DNA of 64,000 nucleotides from Vibrio sp. UBA2441 (GTDB lineage: Bacteria; Pseudomonadota; Gammaproteobacteria; Enterobacterales; Vibrionaceae): the NCBI GenBank assembly GCA_002342685.1, contig DDQN01000072.1, positions 62,001 through 126,000 on the forward strand. Reading direction: 5' to 3'. Every line of letters begins with the position of its first letter. The first letter of the stretch is position 1. Below the pieces are notes generated by a model that was not told where the DNA came from, made no database searches, and saw only the letters and a list, made by a program, of their open reading frames with translations. This document shows, piece after piece, positions 9,433 through 17,913 of the stretch. Both the position numbers and the translations under genes were made by a program.

Positions 9433-9452
9433 AACAGGTCATATGACCCGTT
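9433..9452. promoter_or_regulatory. 20-bp palindromic operator between udp and a Crp/Fnr-family regulator
   Basis: AACAGGTCATATGACCCGTT has a perfect 12-bp core (GGTCATATGACC). The symmetry extends to 20 bp with a single mismatched pair. It lies 78 bases from the udp start codon and 60 bases from the regulator start codon, the right place to control both divergent genes. The CRP consensus TGTGA-N6-TCACA is absent, so this would be a distinct specificity. Confidence 0.6.
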
Positions 9453-9511
9453 TGTGAAAAAGATACAAATTAGTCATGTATAACAATGAATTAGCGATCG
9501 GAAATTTTTGA

Positions 9512-10147
9512 ATGAATAATCTTAGTGACGCTTTAGAAAATGCCCCTTTGGATATCTCTCGCCATCTAATCAAAAAAATATATTATAGAGGGAATCACAT
9601 CATTCAACCTGCAGTTAGTAATGATTACCTGTTTTTCCTGACAAAAGGTGATGTAGAAGTTAAGCAGTTCACTTACGAAGGAAATGAGATGCTACTTAAG
9701 GAGCTGAAGGCTTTCGACGTATTTGGTGAATTAGAAATTTTTGATAAAGGCTTTAAAACAAATGCCGTGGTGGCGGTAACGGATTGCCAAGTGGTAAAAC
9801 TGCATAGGGAACACGTATTTGAATGGATGAAAATAGACCACGATTTGTCGAAATGTCTTTTTAACATCATCGTGAATCGTTACGTTCAAACCTGTTTGCG
9901 TACTGATAACCTAGCAACCTTAACCATCAAGCAACGGTTGTTGTTAAGTATCTTCAGGCATTATGAGAAGGGCGATCTTCAGTCAGTGCAAAAAAGCCGG
10001 TTAATTCAGGAAGTTGGAGCACCGAAAAGAAGCATTAACCGGGTTTTGAAAGAATGCATACAAGAGGGTTTTGTCGAATACACTGAAAAGCGATTCACAG
10101 TGGTTGATCGGAAAAAATTAGAGGAATTTATTTCAACGCTTGTTTAG
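9512..10147 (+). CDS. Crp/Fnr-family transcriptional regulator (YeiL-like)
   Basis: The 211-residue protein has a cyclic-nucleotide-binding-type beta-roll (about 20-115, with the usual FFLTKGDVEVKQ and FGELEIFDKG segments) and a C-terminal winged helix (about 140-205). The presumed recognition helix is in VGAPKRSINRVLKECIQ. It lacks the Fnr N-terminal cysteines, so no iron-sulfur cluster is expected. It resembles YeiL, a regulator linked to nucleoside metabolism in enterobacteria, which fits its divergence from udp. The effector is unknown. The start ATG at 9512 has only a weak purine stretch upstream. Confidence 0.78.
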   Translation: MNNLSDALENAPLDISRHLIKKIYYRGNHIIQPAVSNDYLFFLTKGDVEVKQFTYEGNEMLLKELKAFDVFGELEIFDKGFKTNAVVAVTDCQVVKLHREHVFEWMKIDHDLSKCLFNIIVNRYVQTCLRTDNLATLTIKQRLLLSIFRHYEKGDLQSVQKSRLIQEVGAPKRSINRVLKECIQEGFVEYTEKRFTVVDRKKLEEFISTLV

Positions 10148-10433
10148 ATGGCAATTAAACAGTGGATGCCAAATGAGGCGGTGACTGCCATTGTACCACC
10201 AGACGCTAATTTGCTCTCAATGAACTGCAAGAGTATAGCTAACTGTCAGCTCAGGTCTGAGCTAATACAACTTACTTTTGCTCCATTGTCATTTTACGTA
10301 ACCAGCCAGCAACATGAAGATCGTTATCCAACAAATAGAAAAATGATGCATTCTATGTAAGTTTTACCTCGTATTCAGTGTCTTCTACTAACAAAGGTTG
10401 CCTACTCTAACTAAATATTAAGGAGCTCATCGA

Positions 10434-10895
10434 ATGAAGCTTACTCCGCTAAAACACATTCCGTCAGCATTTATCGCTTTTGTTTTTATTCAGTCATTAT
10501 TTTTTAAATTTTCTGGGTCGTATGAGACCGACCACATATTTGGCACGTTGTCTGAATGGTCAGGTATTGAATGGTTTGGTTTATATGGAGGTTATCTGAT
10601 TGGCTCTGCTGAATTGTTTGCATCCATACTTCTTTTTACTCGCTTACATGGCATAGGTGCAGCACTAAGCGCAGGTATTATGACAGGTGCAATTTTCTTT
10701 CACCTTTTTACTCCGTTAGGGGTCGTTATGCCTGAGTTTAATGCCATGGGTGAGATTGTCGGTAACGATAGTGGTTTACTGTTTGGCATGGCTTGTATTG
10801 TCTGGAGCTGTGGCGTGTTTCTGCTTCTCCTTGACGCAAAAACGCAAGGTACATTTACTAATAAGGTTCTAGTAAAAAGATTTATAAAAGAATAA
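10434..10895 (+). CDS. DoxX-like membrane protein
   Basis: The 153-residue protein has four predicted membrane helices (about 10-30, 48-70, 76-97 and 115-137) with the GGYLIGSAELFASILL segment typical of DoxX-like small membrane proteins. Their role is poorly defined; some are linked to redox or sulfur chemistry. The ATG follows AAGGAG at good spacing. It is followed by a strong terminator, so it is a single-gene unit. Function is not assigned beyond the family. Confidence 0.7.
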   Translation: MKLTPLKHIPSAFIAFVFIQSLFFKFSGSYETDHIFGTLSEWSGIEWFGLYGGYLIGSAELFASILLFTRLHGIGAALSAGIMTGAIFFHLFTPLGVVMPEFNAMGEIVGNDSGLLFGMACIVWSCGVFLLLLDAKTQGTFTNKVLVKRFIKE

Positions 10896-10910
10896 TAAGT
10901 CGCATGTTTA

Positions 10911-10950
10911 AAAGGCAGCGTTGTCGTTGAAATTCGCTGCCTTTCTTAAT
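10911..10950 (+). terminator. rho-independent terminator after DoxX-like gene
   Basis: The stem AGGCAGCG (10913-10920) / CGCTGCCT (10935-10942) is followed by TTCTT on the plus strand, directly downstream of the DoxX-like gene. Confidence 0.75.
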
Positions 10951-11489
10951 ACAAAAATATCCTCTTGTACATGAAATGACGCGGTACCCTGTTTTATCAA
11001 CAGTCATTCGACTGTACCAAAAATGCAGCGGCATAGAATAAGTGGCTACCAGCTTAGCTAGCCTCCCGTAGAATTCTTCTCGATTAATTTCTTATAGGGA
11101 ACGTTCAGTTTTCGCGTTTCTGTAATTTACTATTAGTGATAGGTAAGAAGATGTATTTGTATCTTGGATTGTCGCGGGTAACCGACTGATTAGGACAATT
11201 TGGTTCTAGCATGCTGATTACCTTTCACGGTTTTTGTCATGCCTGTCCTCGTTGTCTCCTAAACCACATTTTTCATCTGAGCACAGTGTTCGTATGGAGT
11301 AGCTTAATACAGATTTTAGTTGGCAATTGTCCTAAATTACTGAAAACAAGAGTTCCGTTAAATGCACTCAAACACATAAGCTATAATATCCCTGCACCAA
11401 AGCGAGTTTACGTGATAAGTTATTGACCTTTCGCTAATGCGATTTAGGTTGGATGAGTAACATTAGGTATTATTTAGGATGGTAGGTCT
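10951..11489. other. long intergenic region with an inverted 11-bp repeat
   Basis: Nothing here supports a gene. A 71-codon frame at 11211-11426 lacks a ribosome site and has a Cys-rich, non-protein-like composition. The notable structure is TTAGGACAATT at 11190-11200 facing AATTGTCCTAA at 11325-11335. The promoter of the DM13 gene should lie near 11430-11470. Confidence 0.4.
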
Positions 11490-11966
11490 ATGAAGTTTAA
11501 ACAAGGTATATTGCTTATATTTACTCATTTATCTGTGGGAGCGCTTGGAGTGGCTTTGGGTATTTATATGCTTCCTATTCTCATTGCGCCAACACCACCA
11601 ACGCAATCAGAAGTCACGGAATTATCTTCTCAAGCACAGTATTCCGCTACTTTTAAAAAAGATCTCAAAGATAGCGATACCTTTCACTGGGGTGAAGGTA
11701 AGCTTTCCATTGGCTCAGACTACATCACATTTAGTGGAAATCTTGCACCTGGTCCTGATTACAAGCTTTATCTATCTACTGAGTTTGTTGAAACTGAAGT
11801 GGAATTTAATCGGTTGAAAGCTAACATGGCTCTTGTAGGCAATGTAAAAACCTTTGAAAATTTTGTGGTTAAGATACCTCAAGATATCGATCTATCTCGG
11901 TATAATACTGTCATAGTGTGGTGCGAGACATTTGGCGAGTTCATTACATCAGCTCAGTACCAATAA
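11490..11966 (+). CDS. DM13-domain protein, membrane-anchored
   Basis: The 158-residue protein has one N-terminal membrane helix (about 9-33) followed by a DM13 domain (about 55-155). The DM13 signature is clear: FHWGEGKLSI, then the C-terminal VIVWCETFGEFITSAQY with its single conserved cysteine (C145). DM13 domains are proposed to take part in redox or electron-transfer reactions at the cell surface or periplasm; this is a family proposal and is not proven here. The ATG follows AGGATGGTAGGT. It is convergent with gcvP and shares the hairpin region downstream. Confidence 0.75.
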   Translation: MKFKQGILLIFTHLSVGALGVALGIYMLPILIAPTPPTQSEVTELSSQAQYSATFKKDLKDSDTFHWGEGKLSIGSDYITFSGNLAPGPDYKLYLSTEFVETEVEFNRLKANMALVGNVKTFENFVVKIPQDIDLSRYNTVIVWCETFGEFITSAQYQ

Positions 11967-11992
11967 TGAATGTGTACAATTACTGTCAAGGT

Positions 11993-12006
11993 GAACCAAA
12001 TGGTTC
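11993..12006. repeat. small hairpin resembling the downstream terminator
   Basis: GAACC-AAAT-GGTTC lies just after the DM13 gene. It has the same core as the larger terminator hairpin about 110 bases further on, but no T-tract. Confidence 0.4.
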
Positions 12007-12100
12007 GTGTGACATTAGTTATATGTGATCATTAGTTATATTGTGCGGTTTACCATTGAAAATATGATTTATTGATAAACTGTAACTCACCTCAAAACAG

Positions 12101-12131
12101 AAAGGCGAACCAAACGGTTCGCCTTTTTTAT
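12101..12131. terminator. strong bidirectional terminator between DM13 gene and gcvP
   Basis: AAAGGCGAACC (12101-12111) pairs with GGTTCGCCTTT (12116-12126) around a 4-base loop, followed by a T-run on the plus strand. The minus strand also reads into a T-rich stretch, so it can end both converging transcripts. Confidence 0.85.
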
Positions 12132-12192
12132 TCGAGTTAGTTTCCAACTTAGTTATCGGTTTCCAACTCGTTATCTGTGATCAACTACCTGA

Positions 12193-15057
12193 CTACTCTT
12201 CGTACTCTGAAATACTTGGGCAAGAACAGATTAGGTTTCGATCACCGTATACATTGTCTACACGATTTACGGTAGGCCAGTATTTCGATATTTTTGACTG
12301 TACTGATGGGAAGCACGCCAGTTCACGTGAGTAAGGGCGTTCCCATGATTCAGAAGACAAATCTACTTGAGTATGCGGTGCATTCACTAGTGGGTTATTG
12401 TCCAGTGGCCATTCACCCGCCAGAACTTTTTTGCTCTCATTGCGGATGGCAATCATGGCTTCACAGAAACGTTCCAGCTCTTCCAAATCTTCAGATTCAG
12501 TTGGCTCAATCATTAAGGTGCCTGCTACCGGGAATGACATAGTAGGTGCATGGAAACCATAATCCATCAGGCGCTTAGCGATATCCTCTTCACTGATCCC
12601 GGTTTCTTCTTTAATTGGACGAATATCGATGATGCACTCGTGTGCAACACGGCCATTCGTTCCACGATAAAGAACAGGGTAATGAGGAAGCAGGCGCTCC
12701 ATGACATAGTTGGCGTTAAGGATCGCAACCTTAGTGGCTTCTTTTAATCCTGACTCACCCATCATAGCGATGTATGCCCAGGAAATCGGCAGGATAGACG
12801 CACTGCCAAGGTCGGCCGCGGAAACGGCACTTTCTTTACCTACAACACCATTTTCAATGTGTCCCGGCAGGAAAGGCGCCAGATGCGATTTAACGCCGAT
12901 TGGTCCCATACCCGGACCGCCGCCGCCGTGTGGAATACAGAAGGTTTTATGCAAGTTAAGGTGCGAAACATCAGAGCCAATAAAGCCTGGAGTTGTCAGG
13001 CCAACCTGCGCGTTCATGTTGGCACCATCAAGATAAACCTGACCGCCCGCTTCGTGTACCATGTCGCACACTTGCTGAACCTGCTCTTCGTAAACACCAT
13101 GGGTAGAAGGGTAGGTGATCATGATACTGGACAAGTTGTCTCTGTGTTTCTCGATCTTAGCGGCTAAGTCTTCAATATCTACATTACCCGACTCATCACA
13201 TTTCACCACCACGACTTTCATCGATACCATTGATGCGGTCGCAGGGTTTGTGCCATGCGCAGAGCTAGGGATCAAACAAACGTTACGATGGCCTTCGCCA
13301 CGGCTGGCATGATAACGCTGAATGGCGATGAGTCCTGCGTACTCACCGGATGCGCCTGAGTTAGGCTGAAGTGACATCTCGTCATATCCGGTAATTTCAC
13401 ATAGCATTTTTTTCAGCGAATCAGCCAGTGCGGTATAACCTGCAGCCTGCTCGATTGGGGCGAACGGGTGCATTGAGCCAAATTCTGGCCAGGTGACCGG
13501 GATCATTTCGGCTGCGGCATTGAGTTTCATGGTACAGCTTCCCAGCGGGATCATCCCGTGAGTGAGAGAGAAATCTTTATTTTCTAGCTGCTTGAGATAA
13601 CGCATCATCTGAGTTTCGCTATGGTGCGTATTGAACACCGGGTGGGTCAGGAAGCTAGACTCACGACGGCATGATTTTGGAATCGCGCCAAACTCATTTT
13701 CTGAGATGCTGGTGGAAAGAGCGTTGATGTCTGCATTGACTTCAAAAATCTTAAACATCTCAGCAATGTCATCTGTTGTAACGGTTTCATCAAAGCTGAT
13801 GCCCAGTTTATCACTGTGTTTACGCAGGTTAATATCCGCTTGTTGCGCTTTTTCATACAGTGAATTGGTGTTGTCACCGGTTTCGATAGTGATAGTATCA
13901 AAGAAGCTGTCGTGCGCTAATGTATAACCGGATTGCTTTAAACCAGCGGCAAGTATGGCTGTCATGTGATGGGTGCGTCGGGCAATGGTACGAAGCCCTT
14001 CAGAGCCATGGAATACGGCATAAAATGCCGCCATGTTAGCTAGCAACGCCTGCGCGGTACAGATGTTTGACGTGGCTTTTTCACGACGAATGTGCTGCTC
14101 GCGGGTTTGCATTGCCATACGTAATGCCTGATTGCCTTTGGAGTCAATAGAGACACCAATAACACGGCCAGGCATGGTACGTTTGTGTTTATCACGGGTA
14201 GCCATGAATGCAGCGTGCGGGCCGCCGTATCCCATTGGCACACCAAAGCGTTGCGCACTACCGATAACCACGTCGGCACCCATTTCGCCCGCAGGTTTCA
14301 GCAGGGTAGATGCAAGTAAATCCGTGGCGACGGTAACGAGAGTTTTATTCGCCTGAGCGGCGGCAATAACCTCTGTGAGGTCTGTTACATTACCCGTTGT
14401 TGAAGGGTATTGAAGCAGTGCACCAAAGACGTCTTGTTCTGGTAGAGAAGCTACACTTCCTACCATGACTTCAAAGCCGATATATTTGGCTCGGGTTTTC
14501 ACTACTTCCAGTGTTTGCGGGTGTACATCGTCGGCAACGAAGAATACTTTACTCTTACTTTTACCTGCACGTTTACACAATGTCATGGCTTCGCCTGCTG
14601 CTGTTGCTTCATCAAGTAGCGACGCATTGGCAATTTCCATTCCGGTCAGGTCCATAACCATCTGTTGGTAATTAAGTAAAGCTTCCAGGCGACCTTGAGA
14701 AATCTCCGGCTGATACGGCGTGTAAGCGGTATACCATCCTGGGTTTTCTAATACATTACGTAAAATAACGTTTGGAACGTAGGTATTGTAATAGCCTTGT
14801 CCAATGAAGGTACGCTTAACCTGATTCAGGTCGGCAAATGTTTTGATTTTTGCCAGCATATCCGTTTCGCTTAGTGCCGCGTCCAGTGTTAATGGCTGCT
14901 CCAGACGTATGGCTTGCGGAACGGTTTGATCAATCAACTGCTCAAGGCTGTCGGCCTTAATCGTGGAGAGCATTTTGGCTTGATCTGCTTTATTTGGACC
15001 ATTATGTCGGCCAACAAATTCGTGTTGTGTGCTTAGGTGGTGAAGTAATTCTGTCAT
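12193..15057 (-). CDS. gcvP: glycine dehydrogenase (aminomethyl-transferring), P-protein
   Basis: The P-protein decarboxylates glycine with pyridoxal phosphate and passes the aminomethyl group to the lipoyl arm of GcvH. The protein is 954 residues, the fused single-chain form usual in gammaproteobacteria. The catalytic lysine lies in the motif LNLHKTFCIPHGGGGPG, and the glycine-rich loop follows it directly. It is the last gene of glyA-gcvH-gcvP, 62 bases after gcvH, with a hairpin in that gap. GcvT is encoded nearby but on the other strand. Confidence 0.97.
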   Translation of the reverse strand: MTELLHHLSTQHEFVGRHNGPNKADQAKMLSTIKADSLEQLIDQTVPQAIRLEQPLTLDAALSETDMLAKIKTFADLNQVKRTFIGQGYYNTYVPNVILRNVLENPGWYTAYTPYQPEISQGRLEALLNYQQMVMDLTGMEIANASLLDEATAAGEAMTLCKRAGKSKSKVFFVADDVHPQTLEVVKTRAKYIGFEVMVGSVASLPEQDVFGALLQYPSTTGNVTDLTEVIAAAQANKTLVTVATDLLASTLLKPAGEMGADVVIGSAQRFGVPMGYGGPHAAFMATRDKHKRTMPGRVIGVSIDSKGNQALRMAMQTREQHIRREKATSNICTAQALLANMAAFYAVFHGSEGLRTIARRTHHMTAILAAGLKQSGYTLAHDSFFDTITIETGDNTNSLYEKAQQADINLRKHSDKLGISFDETVTTDDIAEMFKIFEVNADINALSTSISENEFGAIPKSCRRESSFLTHPVFNTHHSETQMMRYLKQLENKDFSLTHGMIPLGSCTMKLNAAAEMIPVTWPEFGSMHPFAPIEQAAGYTALADSLKKMLCEITGYDEMSLQPNSGASGEYAGLIAIQRYHASRGEGHRNVCLIPSSAHGTNPATASMVSMKVVVVKCDESGNVDIEDLAAKIEKHRDNLSSIMITYPSTHGVYEEQVQQVCDMVHEAGGQVYLDGANMNAQVGLTTPGFIGSDVSHLNLHKTFCIPHGGGGPGMGPIGVKSHLAPFLPGHIENGVVGKESAVSAADLGSASILPISWAYIAMMGESGLKEATKVAILNANYVMERLLPHYPVLYRGTNGRVAHECIIDIRPIKEETGISEEDIAKRLMDYGFHAPTMSFPVAGTLMIEPTESEDLEELERFCEAMIAIRNESKKVLAGEWPLDNNPLVNAPHTQVDLSSESWERPYSRELACFPSVQSKISKYWPTVNRVDNVYGDRNLICSCPSISEYEE

Positions 15058-15077
15058 TTTCCCTTTTACCTTATAAA

Positions 15078-15105
15078 GAAGCTGCTCAAAATGAGCAGCT
15101 TTTTT
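15078..15105. terminator. intercistronic hairpin between gcvH and gcvP
   Basis: AAGCTGCTCA and TGAGCAGCTT form a 10-bp stem between gcvH and gcvP. On the minus strand, the direction of transcription, it is followed by TTCTTTAT, a weak T-tract. It may act as a partial terminator or processing site that lowers gcvP relative to gcvH. Confidence 0.5.
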
Positions 15106-15119
15106 ACACTAAATCTAAC

Positions 15120-15500
15120 TTACTCTTCTTCAAGACTATTTAGATATTCTTCTGCATCTGTTAATGCATCTAGCTCTGATGGGTCTGAAAGCTTAATTTT
15201 AACGATCCAACCACCTTCATAAGGTTCTTCGTTTATTAGCTCTGGGCTATCTTCAAGCTCTTCATTAATCTCTACAATTTCACCAGTAATAGGTGTGTAG
15301 ATATCAGAAGCCGCCTTTACTGATTCAACCAGAGAGAAGCTATCGCCAGCTTCAACTTCGCTCTCAACTTCTGGTAAGTCAACAAATACGACATCACCAA
15401 GCATTTGCTGTGCATGCTCTGAGATTCCAATAGTTACAGTTCCATCGCCATTGTCTTTAACCCACTCATGGCTGTCTGCAAACTTTAGGGTCTTGTCCAT
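15120..15500 (-). CDS. gcvH: glycine cleavage system H protein
   Basis: GcvH carries the lipoyl arm that shuttles the aminomethyl group between P-protein and T-protein. The 126-residue protein shows the lipoylation motif ESVKAASD, with the modified lysine at K62 matching K65 of the Escherichia coli protein, and the conserved TVTIGISEHAQQMLGDVVFVDLP block. It lies 33 bases downstream of glyA in the same direction. A GGAGAT ribosome site precedes the ATG. Confidence 0.97.
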   Translation of the reverse strand: MDKTLKFADSHEWVKDNGDGTVTIGISEHAQQMLGDVVFVDLPEVESEVEAGDSFSLVESVKAASDIYTPITGEIVEINEELEDSPELINEEPYEGGWIVKIKLSDPSELDALTDAEEYLNSLEEE

Positions 15501-15533
15501 TCTTATATCTCCAAAGATTTTATTTTGATCAAA

Positions 15534-16829
15534 TTACTGATAAAGCGGAAAACGATTGCATAGTTCTTTTACTTGCTTACGAACTTTTTGCTCAACTTCT
15601 GAATTGCCTTCTGGGCTTTCAACCAGGCCATCCAGCACATCGCCAATCCACTCTCCAATGAGTTTAAATTCTTCACGTCCAAAACCACGACTGGTTCCGG
15701 CTGGTGTCCCTAAGCGAATACCAGATGTAATCATAGGCTTCTCTGTGTCAAATGGAATGCCATTTTTGTTACATGTGATCCCTGCACGTTCTAATGCTTC
15801 TTCTGTGCTGTTGCCTTTCAAACCTTTGGGTCTGAGATCAACAAGCATCAGGTGGGTATCGGTGCCGCCAGTGACGATATCACAACCGCGTTGTTGTAAT
15901 ACTTCGGCCAAAACTTTAGCGTTGTCTACAACAGCATCAATATACGTTGCGAACTCAGGCCCAAGTGCCTCACCAAAAGCCACAGCTTTGGAGGCAATTA
16001 CGTGCATTAATGGTCCGCCCTGAAGGCCTGGGAATACCGCTGAGTTGATTTTCTTGATGATGTCTTCATGGTTAGTCAGGATCATGCCACCGCGAGGGCC
16101 ACGAAGGGTTTTGTGTGTGGTTGTGGTCACTACGTGAGCGTGTGGCAATGGGCTTGGGTGTGCGCCAGTTGCAATAAGGCCGGCAATATGTGCCATATCA
16201 ACCATCAGAATCGCGCCCACTTCATCAGCTATCGCTCTGAACTTAGCAAAATCGATAACGCGTGGAATAGCTGAGCCACCCGCAATGATCATTTTAGGCT
16301 GGTGTTCTTTAGCTAACGCTAATACGTCATCGTAGTTAATTTCTAGTGTTTCTCTGTCAACACCGTACTGAACCGCATTAAACCATTTGCCAGATAGCGC
16401 AGGGCGAGCTCCGTGAGTCAGGTGACCACCCGCATCCAGTGACATACCTAAAATGGTATCGCCTGGCTGAAGCAGAGCCAGTTTTACTGCGCCATTGGCT
16501 TGAGCACCAGAGTGTGGTTGAACGTTTGCGTATTCACACTTAAAGAGTGTTTTTGCGCGTTCGATAGCCAGTGCCTCTACCGTATCGACATGTTCACAGC
16601 CACCGTAGTAACGACGTCCCGGATAACCTTCTGCATATTTGTTAGTCAAACAGGTTCCCTGAGCTTGCATAACGGCTTTAGAGACAATGTTCTCTGAGGC
16701 GATGAGCTCAATTTGGTCATTCTGACGTGAGTTTTCCTGCTGAATAGCAGCAAAGACAGCATCATCTGTTGCAGATAGGTTGGTTGAGAAAAAACTCTCT
16801 AAGCTGTGATTCTGATATGATTTGTGCAC
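15534..16829 (-). CDS. glyA: serine hydroxymethyltransferase
   Basis: The enzyme interconverts serine plus tetrahydrofolate with glycine plus 5,10-methylene-tetrahydrofolate. The 431-residue protein has the PLP lysine motif TTTHKTLRGPRGG and the substrate-loop sequence YAEGYPGRRYYGG. It begins at GTG 16829, preceded on the minus strand by GAAGGAG. The first about 15 residues are an extension relative to the usual 417-residue GlyA. Being first of glyA-gcvH-gcvP, it is probably the copy dedicated to glycine/serine interconversion with the cleavage system. A housekeeping paralogue may exist elsewhere. The candidate operator at 16998-17012 is upstream. Confidence 0.95.
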   Translation of the reverse strand: MHKSYQNHSLESFFSTNLSATDDAVFAAIQQENSRQNDQIELIASENIVSKAVMQAQGTCLTNKYAEGYPGRRYYGGCEHVDTVEALAIERAKTLFKCEYANVQPHSGAQANGAVKLALLQPGDTILGMSLDAGGHLTHGARPALSGKWFNAVQYGVDRETLEINYDDVLALAKEHQPKMIIAGGSAIPRVIDFAKFRAIADEVGAILMVDMAHIAGLIATGAHPSPLPHAHVVTTTTHKTLRGPRGGMILTNHEDIIKKINSAVFPGLQGGPLMHVIASKAVAFGEALGPEFATYIDAVVDNAKVLAEVLQQRGCDIVTGGTDTHLMLVDLRPKGLKGNSTEEALERAGITCNKNGIPFDTEKPMITSGIRLGTPAGTSRGFGREEFKLIGEWIGDVLDGLVESPEGNSEVEQKVRKQVKELCNRFPLYQ

Positions 16830-16997
16830 GGGGATAACTCCTTCCTCGGCCAGTTATTGGCTTGTTTCACGTTGAACAGTTCTACTTTAGTTGTGAGAGT
16901 AATCTCTCGTTTATAGATGTAGAACCTCAAAATTGTTTTCTGTTTTTATAACTAGTTCGTAACATAACCATAGTTTTTAAATTAATCAATCAAAAAA

Positions 16998-17012
16998 TTT
17001 CCAATAGGAAAC
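16998..17012. promoter_or_regulatory. candidate operator of the gcv regulator, glyA side
   Basis: On the minus strand this reads GTTTCCTATTGGAAA, a near-palindrome (TTTCC-N4-GGAAA). It lies between the divergent glyA operon and the XRE-cupin regulator gene. It matches the motif upstream of gcvT at all but one position. Confidence 0.6.
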
Positions 17013-17124
17013 ATTATCTCGTATGGTTAAGAGAAATAAGTGCGACTTACTCTGCACTTTTTCATCGTTTTTCCATTATGTAACGTTAATGTTAATGGAT
17101 AGCTAAAGAGAAGAATAACTAGAT

Positions 17125-17748
17125 ATGGCTGAAGATATATTTGATGAATACCCGTCGATAAAGCTTGAAAGAGAGCACTCGAATGAAGTGATCGAACCTT
17201 TGAAGCTGGGGCAGAAAATAAAAGATGTGAGAACTACGATGGGGATCACATTAGAGGAGGCTAGCCAACGAACTGGTTTAGCTCGCTCTACGTTATCGAA
17301 GATTGAGAATGAGCAGATCTCACCCACATTTCAAGCCATGCAGAAACTTGCCAGCGGCTTGAGTATCGACATGCCTCAACTCTTTGAACCACCGAAAAGT
17401 AAAGCCGCGTCAGGGCGTAGAGACATTACAGTAAAGGGAGAAGGTAGGCCGCATCCCACTCAGACTTATGAGCATGAACTGTTGGCGACTCAGCTTTCAA
17501 ACAAAAAAATGATGCCTTTCAAAAGCCGAATTCGCGCACGAAACTTCAACGATTACAGCGACTGGGTAAAGCACGATGGCGAAGAATTTTTGCTCATTTT
17601 ACAAGGCGAAGTCACCTTATATACGGAGTTTTATGAGCCGATAAACTTAAACGAAGGTGATAGTGTCTATTATGATGCCAATATGGGCCACATGCTGACG
17701 TCAGTAAGCGAAGAAGATGCGTTGATTCTTTGGGTTACGGCTAAATAA
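17125..17748 (+). CDS. XRE-family regulator with cupin domain, probable gcv/gly regulator
   Basis: The 207-residue protein has an XRE helix-turn-helix (about 28-85; LGQKIKDVRTTMGITLEEASQRTGLARSTLSKIENEQ spans it) and a C-terminal cupin (about 135-205; segments VKHDGEEFLLILQGEVTLY and LNEGDSVYYDA). Members of this class sense small ligands through the cupin. It lies between glyA-gcvH-gcvP (divergent) and gcvT (same direction). The same near-palindrome stands before both arms, so I infer that it controls glycine cleavage, perhaps sensing glycine or serine. No gcvA- or gcvR-like gene is in the window. Confidence 0.82.
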   Translation: MAEDIFDEYPSIKLEREHSNEVIEPLKLGQKIKDVRTTMGITLEEASQRTGLARSTLSKIENEQISPTFQAMQKLASGLSIDMPQLFEPPKSKAASGRRDITVKGEGRPHPTQTYEHELLATQLSNKKMMPFKSRIRARNFNDYSDWVKHDGEEFLLILQGEVTLYTEFYEPINLNEGDSVYYDANMGHMLTSVSEEDALILWVTAK

Positions 17749-17867
17749 TGCATGTTATGACAGGTGAGACAAAGAATGTTTACCACAATCTCATTTCTCA
17801 CTTTTAATGCATTTAAATGATGACCAAATGTAAACAATCTGTTATTAATGCCTCTCTAGATGGAAAA

Positions 17868-17883
17868 GTTTACTATTGGAAAC
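17868..17883 (+). promoter_or_regulatory. candidate operator of the gcv regulator, gcvT side
   Basis: GTTTACTATTGGAAAC lies 30 bases before the gcvT start codon. It differs by one base from the motif on the glyA side (GTTTCCTATTGGAAA). Two further half-site-like hexamers, GTTTAC at 17778 and GTAAAC at 17830, lie upstream. Confidence 0.6.
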
Positions 17884-17913
17884 AGGGCTCCCACAAACCT
17901 AAAGGAGAAAGCG

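Noticed and set aside
10148..10360. 70-codon frame directly after the Crp/Fnr-family gene
   Set aside because: It begins at the base after the stop codon but has no ribosome site, and its composition does not resemble a folded protein. No domain is recognisable.
11211..11426. 71-codon frame in the gap before the DM13 gene
   Set aside because: No ribosome site, Cys- and Phe-rich low-plausibility composition, and it contains the inverted 11-bp repeat.
12193..16829. Many antisense frames of 60-150 codons opposite gcvP, gcvH and glyA
   Set aside because: They are shadows of strongly coding genes, with no ribosome sites and no protein-like features.
17749..17913. Glycine riboswitch upstream of gcvT
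   Set aside because: I looked for the conserved aptamer segments in both gcv leader regions and did not see them. A covariance search would be decisive.
17860..17913. Longer GcvT start at ATG 17860
   Set aside because: It adds 18 residues not typical of GcvT, lacks a good ribosome site and overlaps the candidate operator, while 17914 has AAAGGAG.
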